Source of the DNA: GCA-2728135 sp002728135
GTDB lineage: Bacteria; Pseudomonadota; Alphaproteobacteria; UBA828
Assembly: GCA_963997635.1 (NCBI GenBank)
Contig: CAXEND010000010.1
Span: 19,506-83,505 of the forward strand
Direction: 5' to 3'
DNA length: 64,000 bases
The notes below the pieces were generated by a model. The model made no database searches. It saw only the letters and a program-made list of their open reading frames with translations, and was not told the DNA's origin. Of the stretch, positions 43,629 to 53,094 are shown piece after piece. Numbering within the stretch: position 1 is the stretch's first letter; the number at the start of each line of letters is the position of its first letter. Made by a program: the position numbers and the translations under genes.

Positions 43629-43670
43629 AAAAAAATTGATAATGGAGGGTTGTAAAAACCCTCCATTATC
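43629..43670 (-). terminator. Strong bidirectional hairpin; best terminator on the minus strand
   Basis: GATAATGGAGGGTT (43638-43651) pairs perfectly with AACCCTCCATTATC (43657-43670), a 14-bp stem with a 5-nt loop. On the minus strand the stem is followed by AATTTTTTTAT, an ideal intrinsic terminator. On the plus strand the tail is TTATGAATCT, weaker, though the hairpin may still end the Prx5 transcript. No minus-strand gene is visible to its right for 6 kb. Confidence 0.75.
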
Positions 43671-44078
43671 TTATGAATCTCATAATTTTAAACTCATAAG
43701 CGAAATAAATATAATACTAGATATACTCATATTTATGATTTATCAGGGGAATACAATTATTATTTCAAGACAGTATAATTGATTCTAGCATAAACTATTT
43801 TGTAGTATTTACTTGAGTTAGTTTAATAACTAGAGACGACTTTGACACTATATTAAATTTAATAATAAACCTCATAATTAATTGTAATTAATTAAATTTT
43901 CATAACAAATTAAAAGTTTTAAAAATTACCTAAATCAAACTAGACTTGGCCGTGATATGAGAGTGTAGTAATTTTTTAATTACATAAATGTTAAAGTTGT
44001 TTATTTCTAGTCTTGTGTTTTTTTTAGATTCTAATTTAGCTCTAGAATAATTTATTCAATGGGGGGTCCCATAGCATA
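43671..44078. other. Gene-free AT-rich stretch; possible minus-strand sRNA region
   Basis: 408 bp without a coding frame on either strand. The minus-strand terminator at its left edge implies that something may be transcribed leftward across it. No clear minus-strand promoter could be pinned down. A plus-strand TTGACA occurs near 43837, but the following -10 is poor. The ribosome-binding region of the next gene is GGGGGG at 44059-44064. Confidence 0.3.
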
Positions 44079-45353
44079 ATGAATGAAATCAGATGTCCGC
44101 ATTGCGATCAAGCATTTAAGATTGATGAAACGGGTTATGCAAATATTCTTAAACAAATTAGAGATAGTGAGTTTGATAAGGAAATAACTGAACGTATGGG
44201 GTATGCTGAAAAAGATAAAAATAATGCTGTCGAGCTTCAGAAAAAAGAATCTGAAAAGTTATTCCATCAATCAAATTCTCAAAAAGATATTGAAATTGAG
44301 AAACTTAAATCTAATCTAAGAGAGCAAAAAAATATATCTGAATCAGAACTCCACAAAGAAAAAACTGAATCTAAGAAAAAGTCCGAGCTCCTTGAGCAAA
44401 GACTTTATTCTGCTGAAACTGAAAAAAAATTAGCTATAAGAGAGGCAGTATCTGAAGTTTCTAAAGAAAGAGATAATTATAAAAAAGATTTGGAAAAAGC
44501 AGAACTAGAAAAAGATATTTCTTTGAATGCTCAAAAAGATAAATATGAAAACAAGATGAGAGATATGCATGATGCCATTGAACGTCTTAAAGATTTCAAA
44601 TCTAAACTATCTACAAAAATGGTGGGAGAATCTTTAGAACAACACTGTGAAACAGAATTTAATAAACTACGTTCATCGGCTTTTCAGTATGATTATTTTG
44701 AAAAAGATACTGATGTAAAAAATGGGAGCAAAGGGGATTATATTTATAGAGCTAAAGATCAGAATGGAACTGAGATTGTTTCGATTATGTTTGATATGAA
44801 AAATGAAGAAGATATTACATCAACAAAGAAGAAAAATGAAAACTTTTTCAAAGAATTGGACAAGGATCGTAATGAAAAGGGATGTGAATATGCTGTATTA
44901 GTTTCACTTCTTGAAGCCGATAGTGAACTATATAATTCAGGAATAGTAGATGTGTCTCATCGATATCCCAAAATGTATGTTATTCGTCCCCAATTTTTTA
45001 TACCAATTATAACCATTTTCAAAAACACATCTATCAGTTCACTAGAATATAAAAATGAATTAGAGATATTCAAAGGCCAAAATATAGACATTTCTAATTT
45101 TGAAAATAAATTAGAAATGTTTAAATCTGCTTTTGGAAAAAATTATGAGTTGTCCTCTCGCAAATTTGCTACTGCAATTGAAGAGATTGATAAATCCATA
45201 AATCATTTACAAAAGACTAAGGATGCTCTTTTGAGTGCAGATAGGAATCTACGTCTTGCAAATGATAAAGCCCAAGATGTTACAATAAAGAAATTAACAA
45301 AAAATAATCCTACAATGGCTTCAAAATTTTCTGAAATATCAGAGGATAAATGA
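44079..45353 (+). CDS. DUF2130-family coiled-coil protein
   Basis: 424 residues. The N-terminus has a zinc-ribbon half-site (IRCPHCDQAFKID; C5, C8). A long, strongly charged coiled coil spans about residues 30-190. The DUF2130 globular domain follows (about 195-330), with MVGESLEQHCETEFNKLR, YDYFEKDTDVKNGSKGDYIYR, SIMFDMKNE and KMYVIRPQFFIPII. A further helical tail ends the protein. The EFNKLR...KGDYI...MFDMKNE pattern resembles a degraded nuclease-type fold, which is only a suspicion. The function of the family is unknown. It stands alone between two gene-poor gaps. Confidence 0.8.
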   Translation: MNEIRCPHCDQAFKIDETGYANILKQIRDSEFDKEITERMGYAEKDKNNAVELQKKESEKLFHQSNSQKDIEIEKLKSNLREQKNISESELHKEKTESKKKSELLEQRLYSAETEKKLAIREAVSEVSKERDNYKKDLEKAELEKDISLNAQKDKYENKMRDMHDAIERLKDFKSKLSTKMVGESLEQHCETEFNKLRSSAFQYDYFEKDTDVKNGSKGDYIYRAKDQNGTEIVSIMFDMKNEEDITSTKKKNENFFKELDKDRNEKGCEYAVLVSLLEADSELYNSGIVDVSHRYPKMYVIRPQFFIPIITIFKNTSISSLEYKNELEIFKGQNIDISNFENKLEMFKSAFGKNYELSSRKFATAIEEIDKSINHLQKTKDALLSADRNLRLANDKAQDVTIKKLTKNNPTMASKFSEISEDK

Positions 45354-45400
45354 GTCTAAATCAATATGGTTTTAATTAATTCTCAGTTTTTGGTGATGAT

Positions 45401-47035
45401 ATGTATAAAATAGGAAAAACGCCCAAGGAGAAGTGGGTAGTTGGGAAAGTTCTGGAAGAAAGAGCAGCTGAGTTTCCAGATCATCCAATTGTATATTGGG
45501 AAGAAGAAACATATTCATATTCAGATCTGAATCGTACTGCTAATAGGTTTGCTAGAGGCTTAAAAGAAATTTCAGTAAATCAAGGTGATCGTATCGCTGT
45601 AATGATGTCTGGCTCACCAACTTATATTGGAGTGTGGTTTGGCATAGCTAAAATTGGAGCAATTGAGGTTCCTATAAATACTGCATATAAAGGCGATCTT
45701 CTATCTCATATAATCAATAGTGCAGGAGTAACAGTTGCCGTAATTGAAAATGATTTTGCCTTAATTTTTGATGAAATATTACATTCATGCCCTAAACTGC
45801 GTCGCATAATTGTTCATGAACCAGATAATACTACTCTGAAATTACAAATACCTGATGGTAATCCATTTGATGATATGGAGTCTGTGTTGAGTGATATGGG
45901 AGATAATTTTCAATGTGATGTTACCTCTGAGTCTACTGCTTGTATAATGTTTACCTCAGGTACAACAGGCCCATCAAAGGGTGTGATAATTAATAATGCT
46001 TTTGAACTCTCTTTTGCTGTAATTTTTAACGAAATTGTATCCCTGAAACAATCTGATATTACTTATAATTTTTTACCTTTCTTCCACATTGCAGGAAAAT
46101 TTATTCTCTTAGGTACGATGTTTGTAAACGGTAAAATGATTCTTCGACCACGTTTCAGTGTTGAAAAATTTTGGAAAGATGTGAGGAGGTTTGGTGCAAC
46201 AGTTACTGTTGGAGTTGGCGGTATTTGTCAAATGCTGTACGCACAACCACGAGAAGATAATGATTCATCAAATACATTACGTATGATTTATTCTGTTCCT
46301 AATCCTCATGATGTTTTGGAACAGTTCAAAAGCAGATTTAATTTAGAACTAACTGAAGGGTATGGTTCAACTGAGGCAAATATAGTTGTTTACACAAGGC
46401 CTGATGAAGAAACTCCGCTTGGGGCAGCAGGAAGAGCTGCCCCCTATTATGATATACGTGTTGTAGATACGAATGATCAGGAAGTTTCTGCTGGTATTTC
46501 TGGAGAAATTATAGTTCGGCCTAAATATCCAAATATTCTTATGGAAGGTTATTATGGGTTACCAGAAAAAACACTAGAAACTTTTAAAAACCTTTGGTTT
46601 CATTCTGGAGATCGTGGAATGATGGATAAAAACGGATATTTATTTTTTCTAGATCGAATGAAAGATGCGATACGAAGGAGGGGAGAAAATATTTCATCTT
46701 TTGAGGTTGAAAGGATCACAGCTAAGCATGCTGCAGTATCGGAGGTTGCTGCAATAGCTGTTCCTGCAGATGTTGGAGAAGATGAAGTAAAAGTAGTAGT
46801 AGTGCTGCAAAGTAATAAAATTATAACGGAGAGTGAATTATTCCAGCACTGTGCTCAAGAAATGCCTTATTTTATGGTTCCACGTTTCATAGAGTTTGTC
46901 GATAATCTTCCTAGAACTCCGACTCAAAAGGTAAGGAAAATAGAATTGAGAACATTAGGAGTTACTAAGTCTACTTGGGATTGTGAAGAACATGGTATGA
47001 AGATTACTAGGAGAGGAATTAAATCAATAACTTAA
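45401..47035 (+). CDS. ANL-superfamily acyl-CoA ligase (CaiC-like)
   Basis: 544 residues. P-loop FTSGTTGPSKGV (about 183-194), adenine motif GYGSTEANI, hinge DRMKDAIRRRGENISSFEVE and the C-terminal lysine in PRTPTQKVRKIEL. The RGENISSFEVE hinge and PIFxTAYKGDLL-like N-terminal region resemble crotonobetaine/carnitine-CoA ligase and relatives. It precedes a CaiB/BaiF CoA-transferase by 29 bp, which supports activation of an unusual carboxylic acid. The actual acid is unknown. Confidence 0.85.
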   Translation: MYKIGKTPKEKWVVGKVLEERAAEFPDHPIVYWEEETYSYSDLNRTANRFARGLKEISVNQGDRIAVMMSGSPTYIGVWFGIAKIGAIEVPINTAYKGDLLSHIINSAGVTVAVIENDFALIFDEILHSCPKLRRIIVHEPDNTTLKLQIPDGNPFDDMESVLSDMGDNFQCDVTSESTACIMFTSGTTGPSKGVIINNAFELSFAVIFNEIVSLKQSDITYNFLPFFHIAGKFILLGTMFVNGKMILRPRFSVEKFWKDVRRFGATVTVGVGGICQMLYAQPREDNDSSNTLRMIYSVPNPHDVLEQFKSRFNLELTEGYGSTEANIVVYTRPDEETPLGAAGRAAPYYDIRVVDTNDQEVSAGISGEIIVRPKYPNILMEGYYGLPEKTLETFKNLWFHSGDRGMMDKNGYLFFLDRMKDAIRRRGENISSFEVERITAKHAAVSEVAAIAVPADVGEDEVKVVVVLQSNKIITESELFQHCAQEMPYFMVPRFIEFVDNLPRTPTQKVRKIELRTLGVTKSTWDCEEHGMKITRRGIKSIT

Positions 47036-47064
47036 TATTTAAATTACAATCAAAATGACAAATA

Positions 47065-48204
47065 ATGGAGAAATTTGTGTCTTTTAATCTTCTTGAAGGA
47101 TTTCGTGTTGTCGATATGAGCCAGTATGCCCCTGGCCCTTATTGTTCTTTATTGTTAGCTGATTTAGGAGCTGAGGTGTTCAAGGTAGAACCACCAGGTG
47201 GTGAGCCTATGAGACGTGTAGGTCCAATAGAGAGCGATGGAATCTCTGGTTGGTACAAAGTTTTGAATAGATCAAAAAAAGTTGTTGAATTGGATTTAAA
47301 AAGTGAAGAAGGAAAAGAATCTTTTGCAAAATTGCTTGCATCCTCTGACGCTCTATTAGAATCTTATCGACCCGGAGTTCTTAGCCGGTTGGGTTTTTCT
47401 GAATGTAATATTGCTAAGATTAATCCAAACATCGTTGTGTGCTCTCTTTCGGGATGGGGTAAAACAGGCCCTTATTCTGACCGGGCTGGGCATGATTTAA
47501 ATTATATGGCTCTGTGCGGTGCTCTATATACTTCCGGGCAATCAGGAAAACCTTCAATAACAAATCCACCTGTAGCAGATTATGCAAGTGGGATTCAATC
47601 TGCTTTCTCAATAGTTGCAGGGCTTTTGTCTCAGATGAGGAAAAAAGATAGCCGGGATAAAAAACCAATTTTTATTGATACAAGTATTGCAGAGTCAGTT
47701 TTACCATGGACCGCGTGTGTACAAACTCAGGAAGTGTCAGAGGGTATTGCGGTCAATATAGAGGGCACGTTTTTAAACAATGGTGCTGCTTTTTATCATA
47801 TTTATGAAACAAAGGATGGTCGGCATGTAACAATTGGTGCTGTTGAGGAAAAGTTTTGGAAACAATTTTGTATTGCTATCGGGAAAGAAGAATTTAGTTC
47901 TAGACAGTTTGAACCTTGTCCTCAAGATAGTTTAATAGCTGATGTTTCAGCAATAATAGCAACTCGCACCCAAGCAGACTGGGTTGAGCATTTCAAAAAT
48001 TATGATTGTTGTTTCGAGCCTGTTCATAGCCTTGCAGATGTTAGAAATAATGAGCAAATAATTTATAGAAAAATGCTACGACTTGAGAAAGATAATGATC
48101 AAAGAGTTGGGGTTTCTTTTCCCGCTTGGATTAATGGAGGCCCGATGCCTGAAAGTAAGCCCTTGCAATTTCTCTCACTAAGAGATTTGAAAGAGCAGTG
48201 CTGA
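47065..48204 (+). CDS. CaiB/BaiF-family (class III) CoA-transferase
   Basis: 379 residues. The N-terminal GFRVVDMSQYAPGPYCSLLLADLGAEVFKVEPP is the family hallmark. The catalytic aspartate lies in RAGHDLNYMALCG. The C-terminal FEPVHSLADVRNNEQI fits as well. The enzyme shuttles CoA between two organic acids. Placed between two acyl-CoA ligases, it suggests redundant ways of charging a substrate. The protein is slightly shorter than average (about 390-400). Confidence 0.9.
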   Translation: MEKFVSFNLLEGFRVVDMSQYAPGPYCSLLLADLGAEVFKVEPPGGEPMRRVGPIESDGISGWYKVLNRSKKVVELDLKSEEGKESFAKLLASSDALLESYRPGVLSRLGFSECNIAKINPNIVVCSLSGWGKTGPYSDRAGHDLNYMALCGALYTSGQSGKPSITNPPVADYASGIQSAFSIVAGLLSQMRKKDSRDKKPIFIDTSIAESVLPWTACVQTQEVSEGIAVNIEGTFLNNGAAFYHIYETKDGRHVTIGAVEEKFWKQFCIAIGKEEFSSRQFEPCPQDSLIADVSAIIATRTQADWVEHFKNYDCCFEPVHSLADVRNNEQIIYRKMLRLEKDNDQRVGVSFPAWINGGPMPESKPLQFLSLRDLKEQC

Positions 48205-48250
48205 CGTCATTTAATAGGTTTACCAGTCAAATTTGGGGAGTTTAAGATAA

Positions 48251-49789
48251 GTGAACAACAATATTATTCATGATTGGATTAGGCATCACTCCGTTCGTCG
48301 TCCTGACCACGTTGCATTGGTTGACTATGAAACTGGTTATGAAATTACTTACAAAAATTTAAATGACAAAATTGATGCCTGTGCATTATTTATAAAGGAT
48401 AAATATAAGATTGCTGCAGGTGATAGAGTTGCAACACTGGCACAAAATTGTGTGGAAATATTTATAGTTCAGTTTGCTTGTGCTCGGTTGCGAGCAATAT
48501 TTCTACCTATGAATTGGCGTCTTGCAGATCAGGAGCTTGATTATATAACATCAGATGCATCCCCAAAGGTTGTGTTTTCTGATGAAAGATTTTTTGAAAC
48601 AGCCCATTCTTTATCTCAAAGGACAGGTGCTTTAAGTAATGAGCTTATTAGTGCAGACTCAGAATTTTCTCTAGCTATAAATGAATGTAAAAATTTTGTA
48701 GTTAAAGATCCACCCAGATTTGATGACATTTGGCATATTCTTTATACGTCTGGGACAACAGGACGCCCAAAAGGTGCACAACTATCACACGGACAAAACT
48801 TATTACAATGCCAAGGTTTAGGTTCCGAATATAGTCTTACAAATGAATCTGTAGGCTTAACTTATACACCTACATTCCATGCTAGCGGTCTGTTCATGTT
48901 TTCAAATCCTACCTTGTTACAGGGAGGAAAAACAATTTTAATGCGCCAGTTTGATGCTAAAGCATGTTTGGCAATAATGAAGGACGCCGATGTTAAGGTC
49001 ACACATACTTTGGCTATTCCCACTAATTTACTCATGATAAGAAATTTAGACGATTTTTCTGAAGTAAATTTTGACGGTTTAATTATAGGGTCAGGAGGAA
49101 TGCCTGTTCCAGTTGCATTAATTGAAGAGTTTGCAAGCCATGGTGCAAGAATTCCTCAAGTATGGGGAATGACAGAATTATGTGGTGTCTCAACATCTTT
49201 GCCAGCTGAAGATTATCTTAGAAAAGCAGGGTCATGTGGCCCCCCACTGATGAATGTCGAAATTAGTATTATAGACTCAGAAAAAAATCATATAGATAAA
49301 CCGGATACTGTAGGGGAAATTGTAGCTCGTGGTCCAATGGTTATGAGGGGTTATTGGGGAATGGAGCATCTTAATGATGAGTTCTTTATTGATGATGGTT
49401 GGTTTAGAACAGGGGATGCAGGAAAAATTGATACGGATGGTTATTTAACTATTTCTGGCCGTTGGAAAGATATGTATATATCAGGAGGGGAGAATGTGTA
49501 TCCAGCGGAGGTTGAAGAAATAATATATCAAATGTCCGAGGTGCATGAGGTTGCCGTCATTGGTATTCCACATGATTTATGGGGGGAGACAGGGCGCGCT
49601 CTTGTAGTTTTGAAACCTGAAATGTTTCTGTCTGAAGATAAAGTAATAGAATTTTGCAAATCACATCTGGCAGGATACAAGGTACCTAAGTCAGTTATTT
49701 TTGTTGATGACTTGCCTCATAGTGCAAATGGTAAAATTCAAAAAAGTAAATTAAATATTAATTTTAGTTCAGATAAAGTGGCGGGTTGA
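48251..49789 (+). CDS. ANL-superfamily acyl-CoA ligase
   Basis: 512 residues from GTG 48251, with GGGGAG 9-14 nt upstream. P-loop YTSGTTGRPKGA (about 165-176), VWGMTELCG, DGWFRTGDAGKIDTDGYL, GRWKDMYISGGENVYPAEVE and the catalytic lysine in SANGKIQKSKL. It resembles fatty- or aryl-acid CoA ligases. It is the second ligase of the operon, 46 bp after the CoA-transferase and 7 bp before a VOC protein. Substrate unknown. Confidence 0.87.
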   Translation: MNNNIIHDWIRHHSVRRPDHVALVDYETGYEITYKNLNDKIDACALFIKDKYKIAAGDRVATLAQNCVEIFIVQFACARLRAIFLPMNWRLADQELDYITSDASPKVVFSDERFFETAHSLSQRTGALSNELISADSEFSLAINECKNFVVKDPPRFDDIWHILYTSGTTGRPKGAQLSHGQNLLQCQGLGSEYSLTNESVGLTYTPTFHASGLFMFSNPTLLQGGKTILMRQFDAKACLAIMKDADVKVTHTLAIPTNLLMIRNLDDFSEVNFDGLIIGSGGMPVPVALIEEFASHGARIPQVWGMTELCGVSTSLPAEDYLRKAGSCGPPLMNVEISIIDSEKNHIDKPDTVGEIVARGPMVMRGYWGMEHLNDEFFIDDGWFRTGDAGKIDTDGYLTISGRWKDMYISGGENVYPAEVEEIIYQMSEVHEVAVIGIPHDLWGETGRALVVLKPEMFLSEDKVIEFCKSHLAGYKVPKSVIFVDDLPHSANGKIQKSKLNINFSSDKVAG

Positions 49790-49796
49790 TATTCAT

Positions 49797-50219
49797 ATGG
49801 GGGAGGGACATTTTCATCATGTACATATTTTTTGCACAGACATTTCGAAGTCAATTGATTGGTGGCAAACAAATTTCTCTGCCGAAATATGTTTTGACGA
49901 TATAATGGGTGGCTCCAGGAATGTTTTTGTAAGAGTAGGTGAAGGTCGTTTACATTTTTATGATCAGGCACCAAAAACTTTTGCAACAGGCACTATTCAC
50001 CACCTTGGTATAAGAGTAGAAAATTTAGGTGAAACAGTCTTAATGATGAAAAATAACGGAGTAGAGTTTAGAAACCCAATTCGTAGTTTTGATGGTTGGG
50101 CATATTCCATGTGTCTTGCACCTGACAATATTCTGCTGGAACTATTTGAGGTAAGTAATGAAATTAAAGATCCAAAATTGCTAAACTATTTTTCTGACTC
50201 GTCGTCTCATTTTTTATGA
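49797..50219 (+). CDS. VOC-family (glyoxalase/dioxygenase fold) protein
   Basis: 140 residues, a single VOC module pair. Probable metal ligands: H8 in HFHHVHIF, the His of TIHHLGIRVEN, and the Glu of ILLELFEV near the end. This 2-His-1-Glu set fits a metal-dependent isomerase, epimerase or lyase acting on a CoA ester or similar compound made by the operon. GGGGG-rich sequence surrounds the ATG. The end overlaps the convergent Cys-rich gene by 13 bp. Confidence 0.8.
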   Translation: MGEGHFHHVHIFCTDISKSIDWWQTNFSAEICFDDIMGGSRNVFVRVGEGRLHFYDQAPKTFATGTIHHLGIRVENLGETVLMMKNNGVEFRNPIRSFDGWAYSMCLAPDNILLELFEVSNEIKDPKLLNYFSDSSSHFL

Positions 50220-50959
50220 GAGAATGAATCTGGTTTAGTCTTGCCAACACGTTTCCAATATTTCTCAGGGATTAGGTCGGGATTTTTATAAAACATCCAT
50301 TTGCAGGGTTTTGCAGCATCTTCCTCATATCCAGTCACCCACAATGGGTAACCACCCCACTCAATAGGTAGAATTTCATTAACTGCACAATGGATGCAAT
50401 AGTAGGGCACGCCTTTTTTGTTCCATGACCAGTCGTAAGCCTTTTGGGTTACACCAAAATTATAAGGTTTAGTTAGCCTCGATGGCGTGCCATCAACAAC
50501 ATCGCCTCTTCTCATCCTCCCCCCAGAGCCACATGGGTCCATTATTATTGTGTATTTTTCTTTATCTTCTTCGATCTTAATATCTCCTTCTTGCTTCGGT
50601 CCGCATCGGTGAGATCTCATCATTTCTGCTGTTAATTCAACTTGCTGTTTGACGCTCATTTTACTGAAAACTTTCCATGTACGTCGAAGCATCCAAGTTT
50701 CTTGACTCTCACGGAGAATTTTATACATCAAACTTTCACCACAATGAGAAGATATTTTTGTAAGAAGGTCCCACACCCAGTCACAAAAGAGATCATGTAG
50801 TGACTTGTCCTCGTTATGTCCTGCCTGAGCCAAGTCCTTTGCAAGTTCTTTTTCTCCTTTATCTATTGCATCAATTAATAAATTGTGTGTTGGCTTGCCG
50901 AGAGTTTCAACATCGTCGGTTCGAAGTAGGCGTCCATGAAAATCACTTAACTTGAGCAT
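50207..50959 (-). CDS. Unrecognised Cys-rich protein paired with AOR
   Basis: 250 residues from ATG 50959 with AGGTG 9 nt upstream; a TTG at 50995 is possible. I do not know the family. The N-terminal half is helical. The C-terminal half has DPCGSGGRMRRGD (C143), GVPYYCIHCAVNE (C188, C191) and KPCKW (C219), plus C119 in SHRCGPK, suggesting an Fe-S or metal site. There is no signal peptide or membrane helix. It follows the aldehyde ferredoxin oxidoreductase gene by 51 bp on the same strand and is the only other gene of that unit. It is likely an electron-transfer or maturation partner. Confidence 0.7.
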   Translation of the reverse strand: MLKLSDFHGRLLRTDDVETLGKPTHNLLIDAIDKGEKELAKDLAQAGHNEDKSLHDLFCDWVWDLLTKISSHCGESLMYKILRESQETWMLRRTWKVFSKMSVKQQVELTAEMMRSHRCGPKQEGDIKIEEDKEKYTIIMDPCGSGGRMRRGDVVDGTPSRLTKPYNFGVTQKAYDWSWNKKGVPYYCIHCAVNEILPIEWGGYPLWVTGYEEDAAKPCKWMFYKNPDLIPEKYWKRVGKTKPDSFSHKK

Positions 50960-51010
50960 TTGTAATGCACCTAGTTTTGTTAAAAAAACAAGCAATCTAT
51001 ATAATAGATA

Positions 51011-52903
51011 TTATATATCAGATGTAAGTCCAATTTTTTGAAGCGTGGAATGATTAGGTTTTCCAGTCATTTTATCCCAGCCCATTTCATCATAATATTC
51101 TTGGACCATCTTTCTGAGATGTGGTCTAATTGTTTTGCCAGCCGCTTTTCCTACACTAGGTGCTTCCAATAATCTTTCTGATATATCAAATTCATCCTCG
51201 GGTTTGAATCCACGCTTGATAGCAATCACTCTTTGAAGATTGACCATTCTCTCCCCTACGATCATTGCTTCTTTTTCGTCAAAGTCTGACCACCCTGTAG
51301 CCAGAGCTATACTTTTAGATGAAAAACCAAGTCCACCTTTTACTCCCCAAAGTGCAAACCAACAGACGCCAAGGGTATCTTCCCATAATTTTTTCATCTG
51401 TGTTTTTGCTACTGCTTCGGCTTTTCCATCGGGAACCATTGGTTCACCAAAGTCTGTATAGCCGAGGTCAGGATCTGTAGTCCATGCATCAACACCAGGA
51501 CCCTGCCAACAAACACCAGCTCCAGCTACTATTTGTCCTAATAAGACACTCCATGCTGGACGCCAATCATGCATATTGATTCCTCCACCACGTATGTGTA
51601 ATACACAGGCTTCTGCTTCTTTCCCAAGTAATTTGGACGCTTCTTTAAGTCCCTTAGCTAGTACATTACCGCCAAACCCTTCACCTGAACACATTTGATC
51701 AAGGAGTTCAACTGCCGCCTCGTAGTTTCCCCAGTTTAATTCTAAGCCACCTGTTTCTTCTTTTGTTAATATACCTCGTTCATATAATTCAAAAGCCATT
51801 CCCATCAGTGACCCTCCAACCGAAGAGTCTATTCCCATAGCATCAAAGTAGTCAGTTAAGGCAAGTGCTTCACTTGGGTCATCAATTCCTACCATTCCAG
51901 CCGCACCTTCCATATTTTCTCCACCGCCACACATACTGGCAGTAAAACCAGCAAATTTTCCACTGTTAATTTTGCAGTCGTATGCACATGCTATGCTGCA
52001 GTTATAGGACTCTTTCGGAGTGATAGTAAAATCTTTGGCTGCTTCGACAAATCTCTTTGAAAAATCTTCACCCCACAAGGGGTCAGACAAATTTTTACCA
52101 GCAAGCATATGGCTTTCTCCGACATAGCTATAGGCACGAGTAATGCCACCTTTTGCTAATATTGTTCCAACTGCAGGAGCACCTTCACCAGGTTTTGGTT
52201 CATGCCATATCGCCTTGTCCCAGGTTTGAGTTAATTCGCCAAACGCTAATGGTTCGTTGAGAGGTACTGTACTAGTACCACGAACGGCAACAGCTTTTAA
52301 TCTTTTGGATCCCATTACAGCTCCAACACTACCTTTAGATGCACCATGATTACGGTCATTTTTAATGGAAGCACCCGGAAGCATTGCTTCTCCTGCTGGG
52401 CCAATACATGCTACTGAAATTTTTTCTTCGTCTCCTAATTCCCTTTTTATTAAGCGCTCTGTTTCACGGGTGTCTTGACCCCAAACTTTACTAGCATCAC
52501 GGATTTCTACATGATCATCATCAACCCACAAGTAAACAGGATTTTCTGCTTGGCCAGTTATTATAATTCCATCATATCCCGCATGCTTTAGATACGCTGC
52601 CCAATAACCATGTGTATGCCCTGTGGCAACTGCATATGGTGTATTAAAATTAAAAGAGACAACTGCCAAATTAGAGGAGCTTGGAGCAGATGTTCCTGTT
52701 AGAGGTCCTGTCATGAGTAAGAGAGGTGCAGCAGGATCTGTTGCTTCTATACCTTCTGGGGACTCATCTATTAGAAGGCGCATTCCTAGTCCTATTCCAC
52801 CAATATATTCGCGAAGAATTTTTTCATCAGGTAATGGTGAACATGAACATGTTCCATTATCTAAATTTACCCGTAAAAGCTTACCAGCATATCCACCTTT
52901 CAT
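51011..52903 (-). CDS. Aldehyde ferredoxin oxidoreductase (tungsten/molybdenum-pterin)
   Basis: 630 residues. The N-terminal domain shows GGYAGKLLRVNLDNG and YIGGIGLGMRLL, then HGYWAAYLKHAGYDGIIITG and GPAGEAMLPGASIKNDRNHGASKGSVGAVMGSKRLKAVAVRG, all typical of AOR. The family oxidises aldehydes (or reduces acids) with a bis-tungstopterin and one [4Fe-4S] cluster. Cluster cysteines appear as C302, C306, C310 and C514 (GVCWFA). The usual first cysteine of C-x2-C-x3-C seems replaced by S299. A strong GGGAGGGGGGAG precedes the ATG. No tungsten uptake or molybdopterin gene is nearby. Confidence 0.9.
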   Translation of the reverse strand: MKGGYAGKLLRVNLDNGTCSCSPLPDEKILREYIGGIGLGMRLLIDESPEGIEATDPAAPLLLMTGPLTGTSAPSSSNLAVVSFNFNTPYAVATGHTHGYWAAYLKHAGYDGIIITGQAENPVYLWVDDDHVEIRDASKVWGQDTRETERLIKRELGDEEKISVACIGPAGEAMLPGASIKNDRNHGASKGSVGAVMGSKRLKAVAVRGTSTVPLNEPLAFGELTQTWDKAIWHEPKPGEGAPAVGTILAKGGITRAYSYVGESHMLAGKNLSDPLWGEDFSKRFVEAAKDFTITPKESYNCSIACAYDCKINSGKFAGFTASMCGGGENMEGAAGMVGIDDPSEALALTDYFDAMGIDSSVGGSLMGMAFELYERGILTKEETGGLELNWGNYEAAVELLDQMCSGEGFGGNVLAKGLKEASKLLGKEAEACVLHIRGGGINMHDWRPAWSVLLGQIVAGAGVCWQGPGVDAWTTDPDLGYTDFGEPMVPDGKAEAVAKTQMKKLWEDTLGVCWFALWGVKGGLGFSSKSIALATGWSDFDEKEAMIVGERMVNLQRVIAIKRGFKPEDEFDISERLLEAPSVGKAAGKTIRPHLRKMVQEYYDEMGWDKMTGKPNHSTLQKIGLTSDI

Positions 52904-53094
52904 TTCTCCCCCCTCCCAAATTGAAAGAAAAAATAGTTTTATCTAAATATATTTATGACTTTAACATAATAATTGTATATATAAATTTTAAAATTTGTTG
53001 ATGTTATTTTGCTGGGATAAAACTATTGTTTTTTCATATTTAATGACAAGATAATTTAGACCTTTAATCTCAATCAAGTCTAGGAAGTTAATAA

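Noticed and set aside
43837..43870. TTGACA followed by AT-rich sequence as a plus-strand promoter for the DUF2130 gene
   Set aside because: No good -10 at 16-18 bp; the region is so AT-rich that such hexamers are common.
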